Origin: Nonomuraea corallina
GTDB lineage: Bacteria; Actinomycetota; Actinomycetes; Streptosporangiales; Streptosporangiaceae
Length of the DNA: 36,007 bases
Direction of reading: 5' to 3'
Assembly: GCF_027620315.1 (NCBI RefSeq)
Contig: NZ_JAPNNL010000064.1
Location: 1 to 36,007 of the forward strand
The notes beneath the pieces are model-generated. The model was not told the DNA's origin. It did no database searches and was given only the letters and a program-made list of their open reading frames with translations. A program made the translations under genes and the position numbers. This document shows, in pieces, positions 1 to 7,596 of this stretch. Each line of letters opens with the position of its first letter. Position 1 is the stretch's first letter.

Positions 1-552
1 GAGCGCGTGCTCGACCAGCGTGATCAGGGTCGACTTCACCGAGTCGCGGACGCGAGCGTCCAGGCGGACGATCGGGGTCTGCGGGCCGATCGACAGCGCC
101 TCGCGGACCTCCTCCTCCGAGTGGGCGAACTGCCCGTCCCAGCCGTTGATGCCGATGACGAACGGCAGCTTGGCCTCCTCGAAGTAGTCGATCGCGGGGA
201 AGCTGTCGGCCAGCCGGCGGGTGTCCAGCAGCACCACCGCGCCGATGGCGCCTTTGACCAGGTCGTCCCACATGAACCAGAACCGGTGCTGACCGGGCGT
301 GCCGAACAGGTAGAGGATCAGGTCGCGGTCCAGCGACACGCGACCGAAGTCCATGGCCACCGTGGTGGTCGTCTTGTTCGGGGTGAGCGACACGTCGTCC
401 ACTCCGGCGGAGGCGTCGGTCATCACCGCCTCCGTGGTGAGCGGCAGGATCTCGGACACCGCTCCCACGAACGTCGTCTTGCCCACGCCGAACCCGCCCG
501 CCACGACGATCTTCGTCGAGGTCAGGGCGGGGCTAGAGCCTGCGAAGTCCAC
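1..552 (-). CDS. cvnD: CvnD1, conservon small GTPase (3' end outside window)
   Basis: Ras-like ATP/GTP-binding protein, last gene of conservon 1. The 184 codons in the window start at a GTG (VDFAGSS) shared in form by all three cvnD copies. The G1/P-loop GGFGVGKTT lies at residues about 19-27. A G3-like LFGTPGQ and a G4-like NGWD (in GINGWDGQ) follow. The gene is cut by the left edge; the last visible residues, LVEHAL, match CvnD2 about six residues before its end, so only a few residues are missing. It overlaps cvnC1 by 20 bp, implying translational coupling. Family knowledge: CvnD proteins bind guanine nucleotide and interact with CvnB/CvnC at the membrane. NGWD keeps the Asn and Asp of canonical NKxD but lacks the Lys. 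Confidence 0.93.
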   Translation of the reverse strand, partial: MDFAGSSPALTSTKIVVAGGFGVGKTTFVGAVSEILPLTTEAVMTDASAGVDDVSLTPNKTTTTVAMDFGRVSLDRDLILYLFGTPGQHRFWFMWDDLVKGAIGAVVLLDTRRLADSFPAIDYFEEAKLPFVIGINGWDGQFAHSEEEVREALSIGPQTPIVRLDARVRDSVKSTLITLVEHAL

Positions 553-940
553 TGAGCACCCTTTCCAGCAGGTTGAGGTCCGGCTTGCCCGCGTCCAGGG
601 CAGGCTGGTGCACGCGGATCAGGCCTTCTGACGCCATGTCGGCGATCAGCACCCGGACCACCCCCAGAGGTTGTTTGAGGAGGGCGGAGATCTCGGCAAC
701 CGACCGAACGTTCCTGGTCAGCTGGATGATCGCCTGATATTCCGGACTCAGCAATGAAATGTCTTGATATTCGGACGTCACGGAGGACACCAGTGCCTCC
801 ATGGCGAACTTCATCCGCGGGGCCGTCCGCCCCCCGGTCACGGCATACGGCCGTACCAGGGAGCTGGACTTCGGCGGACGGGGGGCCGACGGATGCGGCG
901 GAGTATTGCTATCACCAACCCAACCCTGACCTGACACCAT
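533..940 (-). CDS. cvnC: CvnC1, DUF742 protein
   Basis: DUF742 protein of 135 aa, third gene of conservon 1. The start ATG is well fixed by an AGGAG site five bases upstream (ACAGGAGATCATG). A proline-rich N-terminus (residues about 10-28) precedes the family hallmark LVRPYAVTGGR. The rest is a predicted winged-helix-like fold (SVAEISALLKQPLGVVRVLIADMASEGLI) ending LLERVLSGLRRL, the same ending as the other two copies. It lies 17 bp after cvnB1 and overlaps cvnD1 by 20 bp. The biochemical role of DUF742 is unclear; in conservons it is a partner of CvnD and CvnB. The copy is longer than CvnC2 and CvnC3 (120 aa each) because of the N-terminal extension. Confidence 0.93.
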   Translation of the reverse strand: MVSGQGWVGDSNTPPHPSAPRPPKSSSLVRPYAVTGGRTAPRMKFAMEALVSSVTSEYQDISLLSPEYQAIIQLTRNVRSVAEISALLKQPLGVVRVLIADMASEGLIRVHQPALDAGKPDLNLLERVLSGLRRL

Positions 941-957
941 GATCTCCTGTCACCCGG

Positions 958-1380
958 CTAGCGGGGTCGGGCCGCCTGCAGTTCCGCGCGAACAGCCGGT
1001 GTGAGCACCTGCCCCGCACGCTCGACCAGCAGCGTCATCTGGTAGGCCACCAGGCCCATGTCACAGTCGGGCGCGGCCAGCACCGCCAGGCAGGAGCCGT
1101 CGCTGATCGACATGATCATCAACAGGCCGCGCTGCATCTCGATGACGGTCTGGGTCACCATCCCGCCCTCGAAGACCCGGGCCGCGCCCTGCGTCAGGCT
1201 GATCACGCCCGAGGCCACCGCGGCGAGCTGGTCGGCCCGGTCCTTGGGGAACCCCTCCGAGTAGGCAAGCGGCAAGCCGTCGGACGACACCACGACGGTG
1301 TGCGCGACGCCCGGCACGTTGTTGACGAAATCAGTGATCAGCCAGTTGATGCCACGCGCTCCCTGGCTCAACTCTCTCAT
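958..1380 (-). CDS. cvnB: CvnB1, Roadblock/LC7-domain protein
   Basis: Roadblock/LC7 protein of 140 aa, second gene of conservon 1. Roadblock proteins commonly act as regulators or GTPase-activating partners of small GTPases, here presumably CvnD1. The fold signature is clear: VAHTVVVSSDGLPLAYSEG near the N-terminus, the conserved DRADQLAAVASG helix, then GLLMIMSISDGSCLAVLAAPDCDMGLVAYQM. The ATG start overlaps the cvnA1 stop (ATGA) and is preceded by AGGAGGAGCA inside the cvnA1 end. CvnB1 is the same length as CvnB2 and CvnB3, with nearly identical central segments. Confidence 0.95.
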   Translation of the reverse strand: MRELSQGARGINWLITDFVNNVPGVAHTVVVSSDGLPLAYSEGFPKDRADQLAAVASGVISLTQGAARVFEGGMVTQTVIEMQRGLLMIMSISDGSCLAVLAAPDCDMGLVAYQMTLLVERAGQVLTPAVRAELQAARPR

Positions 1381-4300
1381 TGCTCCTCCTCATTCACATC
1401 TCCGCGGGTGAACGCGCGGCCTTGCCGTACACCTTGCTGGAAACTCGACAGCCGGCTCCGCAACCGCTCGGGAGAGATCTGCGGCGGGGGCGAGGTGACC
1501 ACGGGCTCGGCCAGGCTGGCCGTACCGGGCACCAGGTTCGCCTTGGGGACGCGGCGCGGCAGGCCGGACGAGGTGGTGCCGCCCTGCGCGGGCTGGGCCG
1601 CCGCCTGGGCGGCCTGCCAGCCGGTGTCGGCGGGAGAGGACCACGACGCGCTCACGCCCGACTGGCCGGGCGTGCGCTGCGGCAGCAGCGGCTTGTCCGA
1701 GATCGCCGCGTGCTGGGCGGTCTCCGCCTCCTCGACCGGCGCGACGGACCGGATCCCCGGCTCGCTCCGCTGGAACTGCTCGGACTCCGGCCGGCGGAAC
1801 CAGTCGGACCCCACCGAGGAGAAGATCGGCAGGAACTCCTCGCTCTGCTCCTCCATCGGGGAGTTGCGCACCGCGGGGAGCGGGCCGGTCAGGTCCTGCG
1901 AGGAGTACTCGCCAGGCCCGAACGGGTCGTAGGCGCCGTCCGACGGGTAGGACTGGGCGGCCTTCACCGTCTCGGCGAAGGACGGCCAGCGCTGCTCCAG
2001 GCCGAAGGACTGCACCGGCTCCTCGTAGGGCGCGCGCGGCGCCGGGTCGCCGAACGACCCCCAGCGCGGCTCCTCCCGGTGCTGCTGCGGCGGCGGCTCG
2101 GTGGCGAACGACGGCCACCGGGCCTCGTCGCGCCGCGCCACCGGGTCCTCGGCGAACGACGGCCAGCGGGGCTGCTCCTGCTGCGCGACCGGCTCCTCGG
2201 CGAACGACGGCCAGCGCGGCTCCTCCTGCGGCACCGGCGGCGCCGGCGGCTGCTCGGCGAACGAGGGCCAGCGCGGCTCCTCCTGGACCGGCGGCTGCTC
2301 GGCGAACGACGGCCAGCGCGGCTCCTCCTGGGGCCCGGCGCCGGTCCGCTCGGTGAACGGCGGCCATTCCTGCTTGCCCGGCTCCGGGTACGACGGCCAG
2401 CCCTCGCCACCGGGCGCCGGGATCGTGCCCGGCCACTGGGTGTCGAGAGGCGCGTTCTCGCCCCGGACGTCCTTCGTCTCCATGGACGTCTCCATAGACG
2501 TCTCCATGGACATGGACGGCGGCGAGGAGAAGACCGAGCCGTTGGCCGACGCGGCGGCGGAACCGAACTTGGCCGGGTCGAAGCTGGTGAAGGCGTCGTA
2601 CTGGGAGCGCTGGTTGGGCACCGAGCCCTGGCCGCCGATGAGCAGCATCGCGGGCAGCAGCACCATCGCGCTCAGGCCGCCGCGCTCGCGCTGCTTGAGC
2701 TGGACGCGGATGCCGTGACGCAGCGCCAGGCGGCCGACCACGAACAGGCCCATGCGCCGCGAGACCGCGACGTCCACGACCGGTGGGTTGGCCAGACGCC
2801 AGTTGGCCTCGCCCAGTTCCTCGGGGCTCATGCCGATGCCCTGGTCGTTGATGGTCACCAGCACGCCGCCCTCGGCGGGCTGGCTGCTGACCTGGACCTT
2901 GCTCTCGCGCGGGGAGAACGAGATGGCGTTCTCGATCAGCTCGGCGAGCAGGTGGACGGTGTCGGTGACGGCCGGGCCCGCGACCTGGACCCCGGACGGG
3001 ATCTGGATCTGGACGCGTTCGTAGTTCTCCACCTCGGACAGCGAGGCGCGGGCCACGTCGACCAGCGGCACCGGCTCGCTCCACTTGCGCGCGGCCTCCT
3101 GGCCGGCGAGGACCAGCAGGTTCTCGCTGTTGCGGCGCATGCGGGTGGCCAGGTGGTCGAGGCGGAACAGGTTGGCGAGCCGCTGCTCGTCCTCCTCGCC
3201 CTGCTCCAGGCCCTCGATGAGCTGGAGTTGCCGTTCGACCAGCGTCTGGCTGCGGCGGGAGAGGTTGACGAACATGGCGTTGACGTTGGCGCGCAGCTTG
3301 GCCTCGTCGCCGGCCAGCCGGATCGCCTCGCGGTGGACCTCGTCGAAGGCCCGCGCCACTTCCCCGATCTCGTCGCGGGTGTCGATGCCGATCGACGGGA
3401 CGTCGGGCACCTGGGCGCCCTCGCCGCCCTCCCGCAGGATGCGGACCGTCTCCGGCAGCCGGGTGGTGGCCACCTGGAGGGCCTCGGCGCGCAGCCGGCG
3501 CAGCGGGCGGACCAGCGAACCGGCCACCCGGCTGGTGATCACCAGGACGAGGAGGAGCAGGATCAGGATGGTCGCGCCGGAGATGATGGCGTTGCGCTGC
3601 TCGGCGTCGCTCAGCTCCCGGGTCTGGGTCACCACCTTGGTCGCCAGGCCGTCCTCGACCTTGCGCATGGCGTTGGCGGCCAGCAGCGTGCTCTCGTACC
3701 AGAGGTTGAGGTCGCGCCTGGTGGTGACGTCGAGGTCCCGGATGGTGGAGTACTCGCGCAGCTGGGCCAGGGCGCGCTGGCGCATGGCGTCGGCCCGGTC
3801 GATCTGCGGGCCGCGCACGGCCTGGCGGTAGGCGCGCCGTTCGGCGGCGCCGGCCTCCTGCTCGAAGCGCTCCAGCTCCGACTGCTGACGGTTCCAGGAG
3901 CCCAGGAAGTCGGACAGGTCGTCGTAGTCCAGCTTCCGCTCGACCAGGGCGACGACCAGGATGCCCTGCTGGCGGGAGACCTCCTCCTTGGCCCGCTGGA
4001 GGGCCGTCAGCGCGGCCACGTCACCCTGGAGCACGTCGTCGCCGATGCCGGCGCCCAGACCGTTCTGCAGGTTGGCCAGGACCTCGATCATGGTCGAGAA
4101 GGTGCTGATGGACGCGCGGGGCGGCACGTTCTGGGCGCTCATCGAGGCGCGCAGGCCGTCGAGGCCGTTGAGCCAGCGCGTGATGTTCTCCACGTCGGAG
4201 CGTACGCGCGGCGCGTGCGAGGAGTCGATGACGCTCGCGGCGTCGATCACCCGCTTCGCCGCGGTATCGACCGTTCCACGTTGCGTGCGGAGCTGGGCGA

Positions 4301-4595
4301 GACGCACGGGGCGGCGGCGGTCGGCGATGTACCAGGCGGTGAGCGTGCGTTCCTTGCCCAGCTCGTGCACGAGCGCGCCGACGCGCTGGGCGAGCTCGGC
4401 GACCTGGGTCACGCGACGGTACTCGGTGCTGGTGCCGACGGCGCTCGCCAGCTGAAGGCCGGCGAGCAGCACACCCACGAGCGTGGGGATGAGAATCAGC
4501 GCCACCAGCCTTGAGCGCACGCGCCAGTTGGCCAGCCGGAAACGTCCGCCTGTGTTGTCCCCCGGCCTCGTGTGCTTGGGGTTTTCCGTCCTCAC
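1377..4595 (-). CDS. cvnA: CvnA1, nitrate/nitrite-sensor-type histidine kinase-like protein
   Basis: Membrane sensor of conservon 1, 1072 aa, GTG start with GAGAGG and GAGAG purine tracts upstream. Layout: TM1 about residues 31-50; an extracytoplasmic nitrate/nitrite-sensing-like helical domain (about 60-335, including TALQRAKEEVSRQQGILV); TM2 about 338-357; HAMP about 360-430; DHp-like helices with His481 in LDHLATRMRRNSENLLVLAG as the possible phospho-acceptor; HATPase with N box AELIENA (about 551-557) and G1 DQGIG (584-588). After residue 655 comes a disordered, Pro/Glu-rich tail of about 415 residues containing nine WPSFAE-like repeats. Near the C-terminus it has motifs shared with the other CvnA copies (LPIF..WFRRP, LPRRVPKANLVPG, RLRSRLSSFQQGVR). 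No response regulator gene is adjacent, as is normal for conservons. Confidence 0.93.
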   Translation of the reverse strand: MRTENPKHTRPGDNTGGRFRLANWRVRSRLVALILIPTLVGVLLAGLQLASAVGTSTEYRRVTQVAELAQRVGALVHELGKERTLTAWYIADRRRPVRLAQLRTQRGTVDTAAKRVIDAASVIDSSHAPRVRSDVENITRWLNGLDGLRASMSAQNVPPRASISTFSTMIEVLANLQNGLGAGIGDDVLQGDVAALTALQRAKEEVSRQQGILVVALVERKLDYDDLSDFLGSWNRQQSELERFEQEAGAAERRAYRQAVRGPQIDRADAMRQRALAQLREYSTIRDLDVTTRRDLNLWYESTLLAANAMRKVEDGLATKVVTQTRELSDAEQRNAIISGATILILLLLVLVITSRVAGSLVRPLRRLRAEALQVATTRLPETVRILREGGEGAQVPDVPSIGIDTRDEIGEVARAFDEVHREAIRLAGDEAKLRANVNAMFVNLSRRSQTLVERQLQLIEGLEQGEEDEQRLANLFRLDHLATRMRRNSENLLVLAGQEAARKWSEPVPLVDVARASLSEVENYERVQIQIPSGVQVAGPAVTDTVHLLAELIENAISFSPRESKVQVSSQPAEGGVLVTINDQGIGMSPEELGEANWRLANPPVVDVAVSRRMGLFVVGRLALRHGIRVQLKQRERGGLSAMVLLPAMLLIGGQGSVPNQRSQYDAFTSFDPAKFGSAAASANGSVFSSPPSMSMETSMETSMETKDVRGENAPLDTQWPGTIPAPGGEGWPSYPEPGKQEWPPFTERTGAGPQEEPRWPSFAEQPPVQEEPRWPSFAEQPPAPPVPQEEPRWPSFAEEPVAQQEQPRWPSFAEDPVARRDEARWPSFATEPPPQQHREEPRWGSFGDPAPRAPYEEPVQSFGLEQRWPSFAETVKAAQSYPSDGAYDPFGPGEYSSQDLTGPLPAVRNSPMEEQSEEFLPIFSSVGSDWFRRPESEQFQRSEPGIRSVAPVEEAETAQHAAISDKPLLPQRTPGQSGVSASWSSPADTGWQAAQAAAQPAQGGTTSSGLPRRVPKANLVPGTASLAEPVVTSPPPQISPERLRSRLSSFQQGVRQGRAFTRGDVNEEEQ
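1970..2410 (-). repeat. WPSFAE repeat region in the CvnA1 tail
   Basis: Nine degenerate copies of an RWPSFAE-like unit are encoded here: EGWPSYPE, QEWPPFTE, four PRWPSFAE, ARWPSFAT, PRWGSFGD and QRWPSFAE. Spacing varies and is filled with Pro, Gln and Glu. At DNA level the core reads close to GGCGAACGACGGCCAGCG on the plus strand. The regular Trp and Phe in an otherwise disordered tail suggest a multivalent binding or sticker array; that is inference. Confidence 0.85.
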
Positions 4596-4669
4596 TGACT
4601 CTCGCTACCTCTCGCCGTACGTGCTCGAAAAATCAGACACGTGTGTGGCGTGTGGGATTGTGCTGGGCT

Positions 4670-4688
4670 GGGTAATTGGAACACACTC
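4670..4688 (-). promoter_or_regulatory. 19-nt motif upstream of cvnA1, shared with cvnA2
   Basis: On the plus strand this reads GGGTAATTGGAACACACTC. The same motif with two changes (GGGTAATTGCCACACACTC) is at 18789-18807 upstream of cvnA2. It lies 75 nt before the cvnA1 start codon, in the 174-nt gap between cvnA1 and the dehydrogenase gene. I see no other convincing element in that gap. It is a candidate regulator site or promoter core; function is inferred only from conservation and position. Confidence 0.45.
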
Positions 4689-4769
4689 CGTACCAGATCG
4701 GCCAACCGAACATATCCCATCAAATGCACCCAAGTAGGTGTTTTGGGCTACATTTCGCCGCACACGGAT

Positions 4770-6167
4770 TCACGCTGGCCTGAAAGAGTCCCGCTCGGCG
4801 GGGGCCGCGTGCTTGATCATGAGGTGCCGCGTCACCGCGTACTCCAGGACGGCCTCCTGGCTCATGTCCTTGCCGAACCCGCTTCCCTTGACGCCGCCGT
4901 GCGGCGCCTCGCTGGCGATGGGCAGGTGGTCGTTCACCCAGGTCACCCCCACGTCCAGGCGGTGTGAGACGCGCATGGCGCGGGCCACGTCCCGCGACCA
5001 CACCGACGAGGCGAGCCCGTACCGGGTGTCGTTGGCCAGCCGGACGGCCTCGTCCTCGCCGTCGAACGGCAGGGCGACGAGCACCGGCCCGAACAGCTCG
5101 CCCTGGACGATCTCGCTGTCCTGTGCGACATCGGTCACAAGCGTCGGCGGGTAGAAGAAGCCCGGCCCGTCGACCGGCGCCCCGCCGTGCGCGATCCGGC
5201 CGCCGGAGCGCGCCACGAAGCCGTGCACGCGCTCCCGGTGCGCCTCGGAGATCAGCGGGCCGATGTCGGTCGCCGGATCCCAGGGGTCGCCGGCGGTGAT
5301 GTGGGCAAGAGTTGCCCGAAGCGCCTCCACCGCCTCGTCGTAGACCTCCCGCGCCACGTACACGCGGGTGGCGGCGGTGCAGTCCTGGCCGGTGTTGTAC
5401 GTGGCGCCCATGGCCACGCCGTGCGCCATCTCGGCCAGGTCGGCGTCCTCGAAGACCAGCGCCGGCGCCTTGCCGCCGAGCTCCAGGTGGACGCGCTTGA
5501 GCGTGGCGGCGGCGCCGGTCATGACCGCCCGGCCGGTGTCGGTGGAGCCGGTGACGCTCACCATGTCCACCCCCGGGTCGGTGACCAGCGCCTGGCCGAC
5601 CTCGGCGCCGCCGGTGACCGTCTGCACGAGCCCGGCGGGCGCGCCCGCCTTGGCGAACAGCTCGGCCAGCCGCAGCGTGGTGCGCGGCGTCTGGGGCGCC
5701 GGCTTGATCACCACGGCGTTGCCGGCGGCGACCGCGGGGCCGACCTTCCAGACGGCCATGACCAGCGGGAAGTTCCACGGCGCGATCGACCCGACCACCC
5801 CCACCGGGCGGCGCAGCAGGACCGAGGTGTAGCCGGAGCTGAGGACCCCGGCCCCGGTGCCGTCGAGCGAGCGGGCGGCCCCGGCGAAGAACCTCAGGTT
5901 GTCGGCGAGGAAGGGCAGCTCCCCGTCCCTGAAGACGGCCGCGGGCTTGCCGGTCTCCTCGACCTCCAGCCTGGTCAGCTCCTCGGCCTCGGCCTCCACC
6001 AGGTCCGCCACCTTGAGCAGCAGCCTGGCGCGCTCGGCGGGCGTGGCCTCGGCCCACTCCGCGGAGGCCGTCCTGGCCCGCTCGACGGCGGCGCCGACGG
6101 CGTCCACGGGAGTGTCCGGCACCTCGGCGCAGACGGCGCCGGTGGCTGGGTTGATCAACGTACGCAT
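4770..6167 (-). CDS. patD: NAD-dependent aldehyde dehydrogenase, likely gamma-aminobutyraldehyde dehydrogenase
   Basis: Aldehyde dehydrogenase superfamily enzyme, 465 aa, full length. Catalytic residues are visible: Asn132 in SIAPWNFP, Glu229 in HLELGGKAP, and the nucleophile Cys263 in NTGQDCTAATR. The GQDC context is typical of gamma-aminobutyraldehyde dehydrogenases (PatD/YdcW type), whereas betaine aldehyde dehydrogenases usually have GQVC. That suggests oxidation of 4-aminobutanal to GABA in putrescine catabolism, consistent with the polyamine-type importer 2 kb away; substrate remains inferred. Start ATG has AAGGAA upstream. It is 30 bp downstream of the glycosyltransferase gene on the same strand, so the two probably form an operon controlled by the divergent TetR gene. 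Betaine aldehyde or another amino-aldehyde is the main alternative. Confidence 0.85.
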   Translation of the reverse strand: MRTLINPATGAVCAEVPDTPVDAVGAAVERARTASAEWAEATPAERARLLLKVADLVEAEAEELTRLEVEETGKPAAVFRDGELPFLADNLRFFAGAARSLDGTGAGVLSSGYTSVLLRRPVGVVGSIAPWNFPLVMAVWKVGPAVAAGNAVVIKPAPQTPRTTLRLAELFAKAGAPAGLVQTVTGGAEVGQALVTDPGVDMVSVTGSTDTGRAVMTGAAATLKRVHLELGGKAPALVFEDADLAEMAHGVAMGATYNTGQDCTAATRVYVAREVYDEAVEALRATLAHITAGDPWDPATDIGPLISEAHRERVHGFVARSGGRIAHGGAPVDGPGFFYPPTLVTDVAQDSEIVQGELFGPVLVALPFDGEDEAVRLANDTRYGLASSVWSRDVARAMRVSHRLDVGVTWVNDHLPIASEAPHGGVKGSGFGKDMSQEAVLEYAVTRHLMIKHAAPAERDSFRPA

Positions 6168-6197
6168 GAACTTACTTTCCTTGCCGGTCCCGGCCGC

Positions 6198-7469
6198 CTA
6201 GCTGCGGCCGAACTCCTCGATCAGGTCGGCGGCCTTGCGCAGGCCGTCACGACGGCGGATCTCCTCGCCGGCGGCGGCCAGCCTGGCCCGCAGCTCGGCG
6301 TCGCCGAGAAGGCGGTCCAGCGCCCCCGTCAGCTCCTCGTCGGTGAAGGTGTAGGTCGAGAGCCTGACACCATAGCCCAGCTCGTGCACCCGCTGGGCGT
6401 TGTCGTACTGGTCCCAGAAGAGCGGCAGCAGGATCATCGGCTTGCCGAAGTGGAGCGCCTCGGTCGTCGTGTTGTTGCCGCCGTGCGTGATGACCAGGTC
6501 ACACTGGGGGACGATCTTCGTCTGGGGCAGGAACTCGGCGCCCCACATGTTCTCGGCGAGCTTGATCTCCTCGTGCAGCGGGCCCATGGAGACCACGTAC
6601 TGGTGCGGCGTGGTCGCCAGCACGTCGATCACCCGCTGCATCAGCCCCACGTCGGCCGAGCCGAGCGAGCCGAGCGAGAAGTAGACCAGCGAGGCGCCCT
6701 GGCGGCGCTCGAAGGGCAGCTCGAAGTCCTCGTCGGTCTCGCGCACCGAGGAGTCGAGCCGGTGCCAGGTCGGGCCCAGCGGGCGGGCGTCGGTGTAGTC
6801 CAGGATCTCCGGGTACACGTACAGGTTCAGGCCGCCCTCGTGGATGAAGTCGAGGTCGGGCAGCGGCGAGGTCCCCTGCTCGACGCACCACTCGTTGTAG
6901 GCGCTCCACATCTCCCTGTGGGTGCGGTCGTACTCGGCGCGGAAGGCCTCCCACTCGGAGCGGTCGTCGGCGGGCAGACCGGAGAAGACCGGCGGGATGT
7001 CCTGGCCGCGGACCTCCAGCGGGTTGCAGGAGACGATGCGGACGAACTTCTTGCCCGCGGTGAGCAGCGCCGGGAACGTGAGCACGTTGTCCTCGACGAT
7101 GACGTCCGGCTGGACCCGCTCGATGATCTGCTTGAGCTGCGGCTCGCAGTACTTCGCGCCGTCGATCAGCTCCTTCCAGATCGGGGCCGTGACGGTCTCC
7201 AGCTGCTCGCGGGTGCTCTTGCGGTACTCGGGGGCGGTGTCGCGGATGAAGTCCTTCCAGAACTGGCCGGCGTCCTGCTCCTCGTCGGCCGGGGGCGCGA
7301 GGTCGACCAGGTCCTCCTCGAAGCCGAGGGCCTCCAGCTTGCCCTTCCACGACGCCTCCGCGGCGAAGACCACGCGGTGGCCGCGGCGGCGGAGGATGTC
7401 GCCGATGCCGGCGCTGTTGTTGGTCGGGCCGTAGGCGCTTTCCGGCATGAACAGAATGGTGAGAGACAT
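6198..7469 (-). CDS. GT1-family (UGT/macrolide-type) glycosyltransferase
   Basis: Glycosyltransferase of 423 aa in the GT1, GT-B-fold family that includes macrolide glycosyltransferases. The N-terminal acceptor domain begins SLTILFMPESAYGPTNNSAGIGDILRRRGHRVVFAA. The C-terminal donor-site signature is strong: FLPQTKIVPQCDLVITHGGNNTTTEALHFGKPMILLPLFWDQYDNAQRV, with the HGG and the WDQ..NA that contact the nucleotide sugar. I chose the ATG at 7469 because GGAG sits five bases upstream; a GTG two codons earlier is also in frame. First gene of the presumed pair with the downstream dehydrogenase. Acceptor unknown: it may glycosylate an antibiotic for self-protection or a small metabolite. The pairing with an amino-aldehyde dehydrogenase is unusual. 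Confidence 0.88.
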   Translation of the reverse strand: MSLTILFMPESAYGPTNNSAGIGDILRRRGHRVVFAAEASWKGKLEALGFEEDLVDLAPPADEEQDAGQFWKDFIRDTAPEYRKSTREQLETVTAPIWKELIDGAKYCEPQLKQIIERVQPDVIVEDNVLTFPALLTAGKKFVRIVSCNPLEVRGQDIPPVFSGLPADDRSEWEAFRAEYDRTHREMWSAYNEWCVEQGTSPLPDLDFIHEGGLNLYVYPEILDYTDARPLGPTWHRLDSSVRETDEDFELPFERRQGASLVYFSLGSLGSADVGLMQRVIDVLATTPHQYVVSMGPLHEEIKLAENMWGAEFLPQTKIVPQCDLVITHGGNNTTTEALHFGKPMILLPLFWDQYDNAQRVHELGYGVRLSTYTFTDEELTGALDRLLGDAELRARLAAAGEEIRRRDGLRKAADLIEEFGRS

Positions 7470-7492
7470 GAGCACTCCGCGGGATTTAGCTT

Positions 7493-7538
7493 TTTGAAGG
7501 GGAATTCAAATACTCATCTGGCGTGAAGGTCAACTTCA
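7493..7538. promoter_or_regulatory. Two similar inverted repeats, candidate TetR operators
   Basis: Two imperfectly related inverted repeats lie in the gap between the divergent glycosyltransferase and TetR genes: TTTGAA-GGGGAA-TTCAAA at 7493-7510 and TGAAG-GTCAA-CTTCA at 7524-7538. Both follow the pattern TGAAGG..AA..TTCA. Their position suits an operator through which the TetR protein controls both directions. Binding is inference. Confidence 0.45.
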
Positions 7539-7596
7539 GGGCACTATGGTCACGGGTTCCTGAATGTTCAGCCAACTCTCGGAAGCGAAGGCGAAG

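Noticed and set aside
1380..4514. A 1044-codon open frame on the plus strand, antisense to cvnA1
   Set aside because: It is a by-product of high GC content: Leu, Arg, Gly and Ala-rich with no domain, and the minus strand encodes a clear CvnA. The same holds for the 959-codon plus frame at 15804-18683 and the 779-codon frame at 5187-7526.
4729..4747. Hairpin CCCAA/TTGGG as a terminator after the dehydrogenase gene
   Set aside because: Only a 5-bp stem with a long loop; too weak to call.
4770..6167. Betaine aldehyde dehydrogenase partner for the choline dehydrogenase
   Set aside because: The active-site context is GQDC rather than GQVC and the gene is about 18 kb from the betaine operon. Not excluded, but less likely than an aminobutyraldehyde enzyme.
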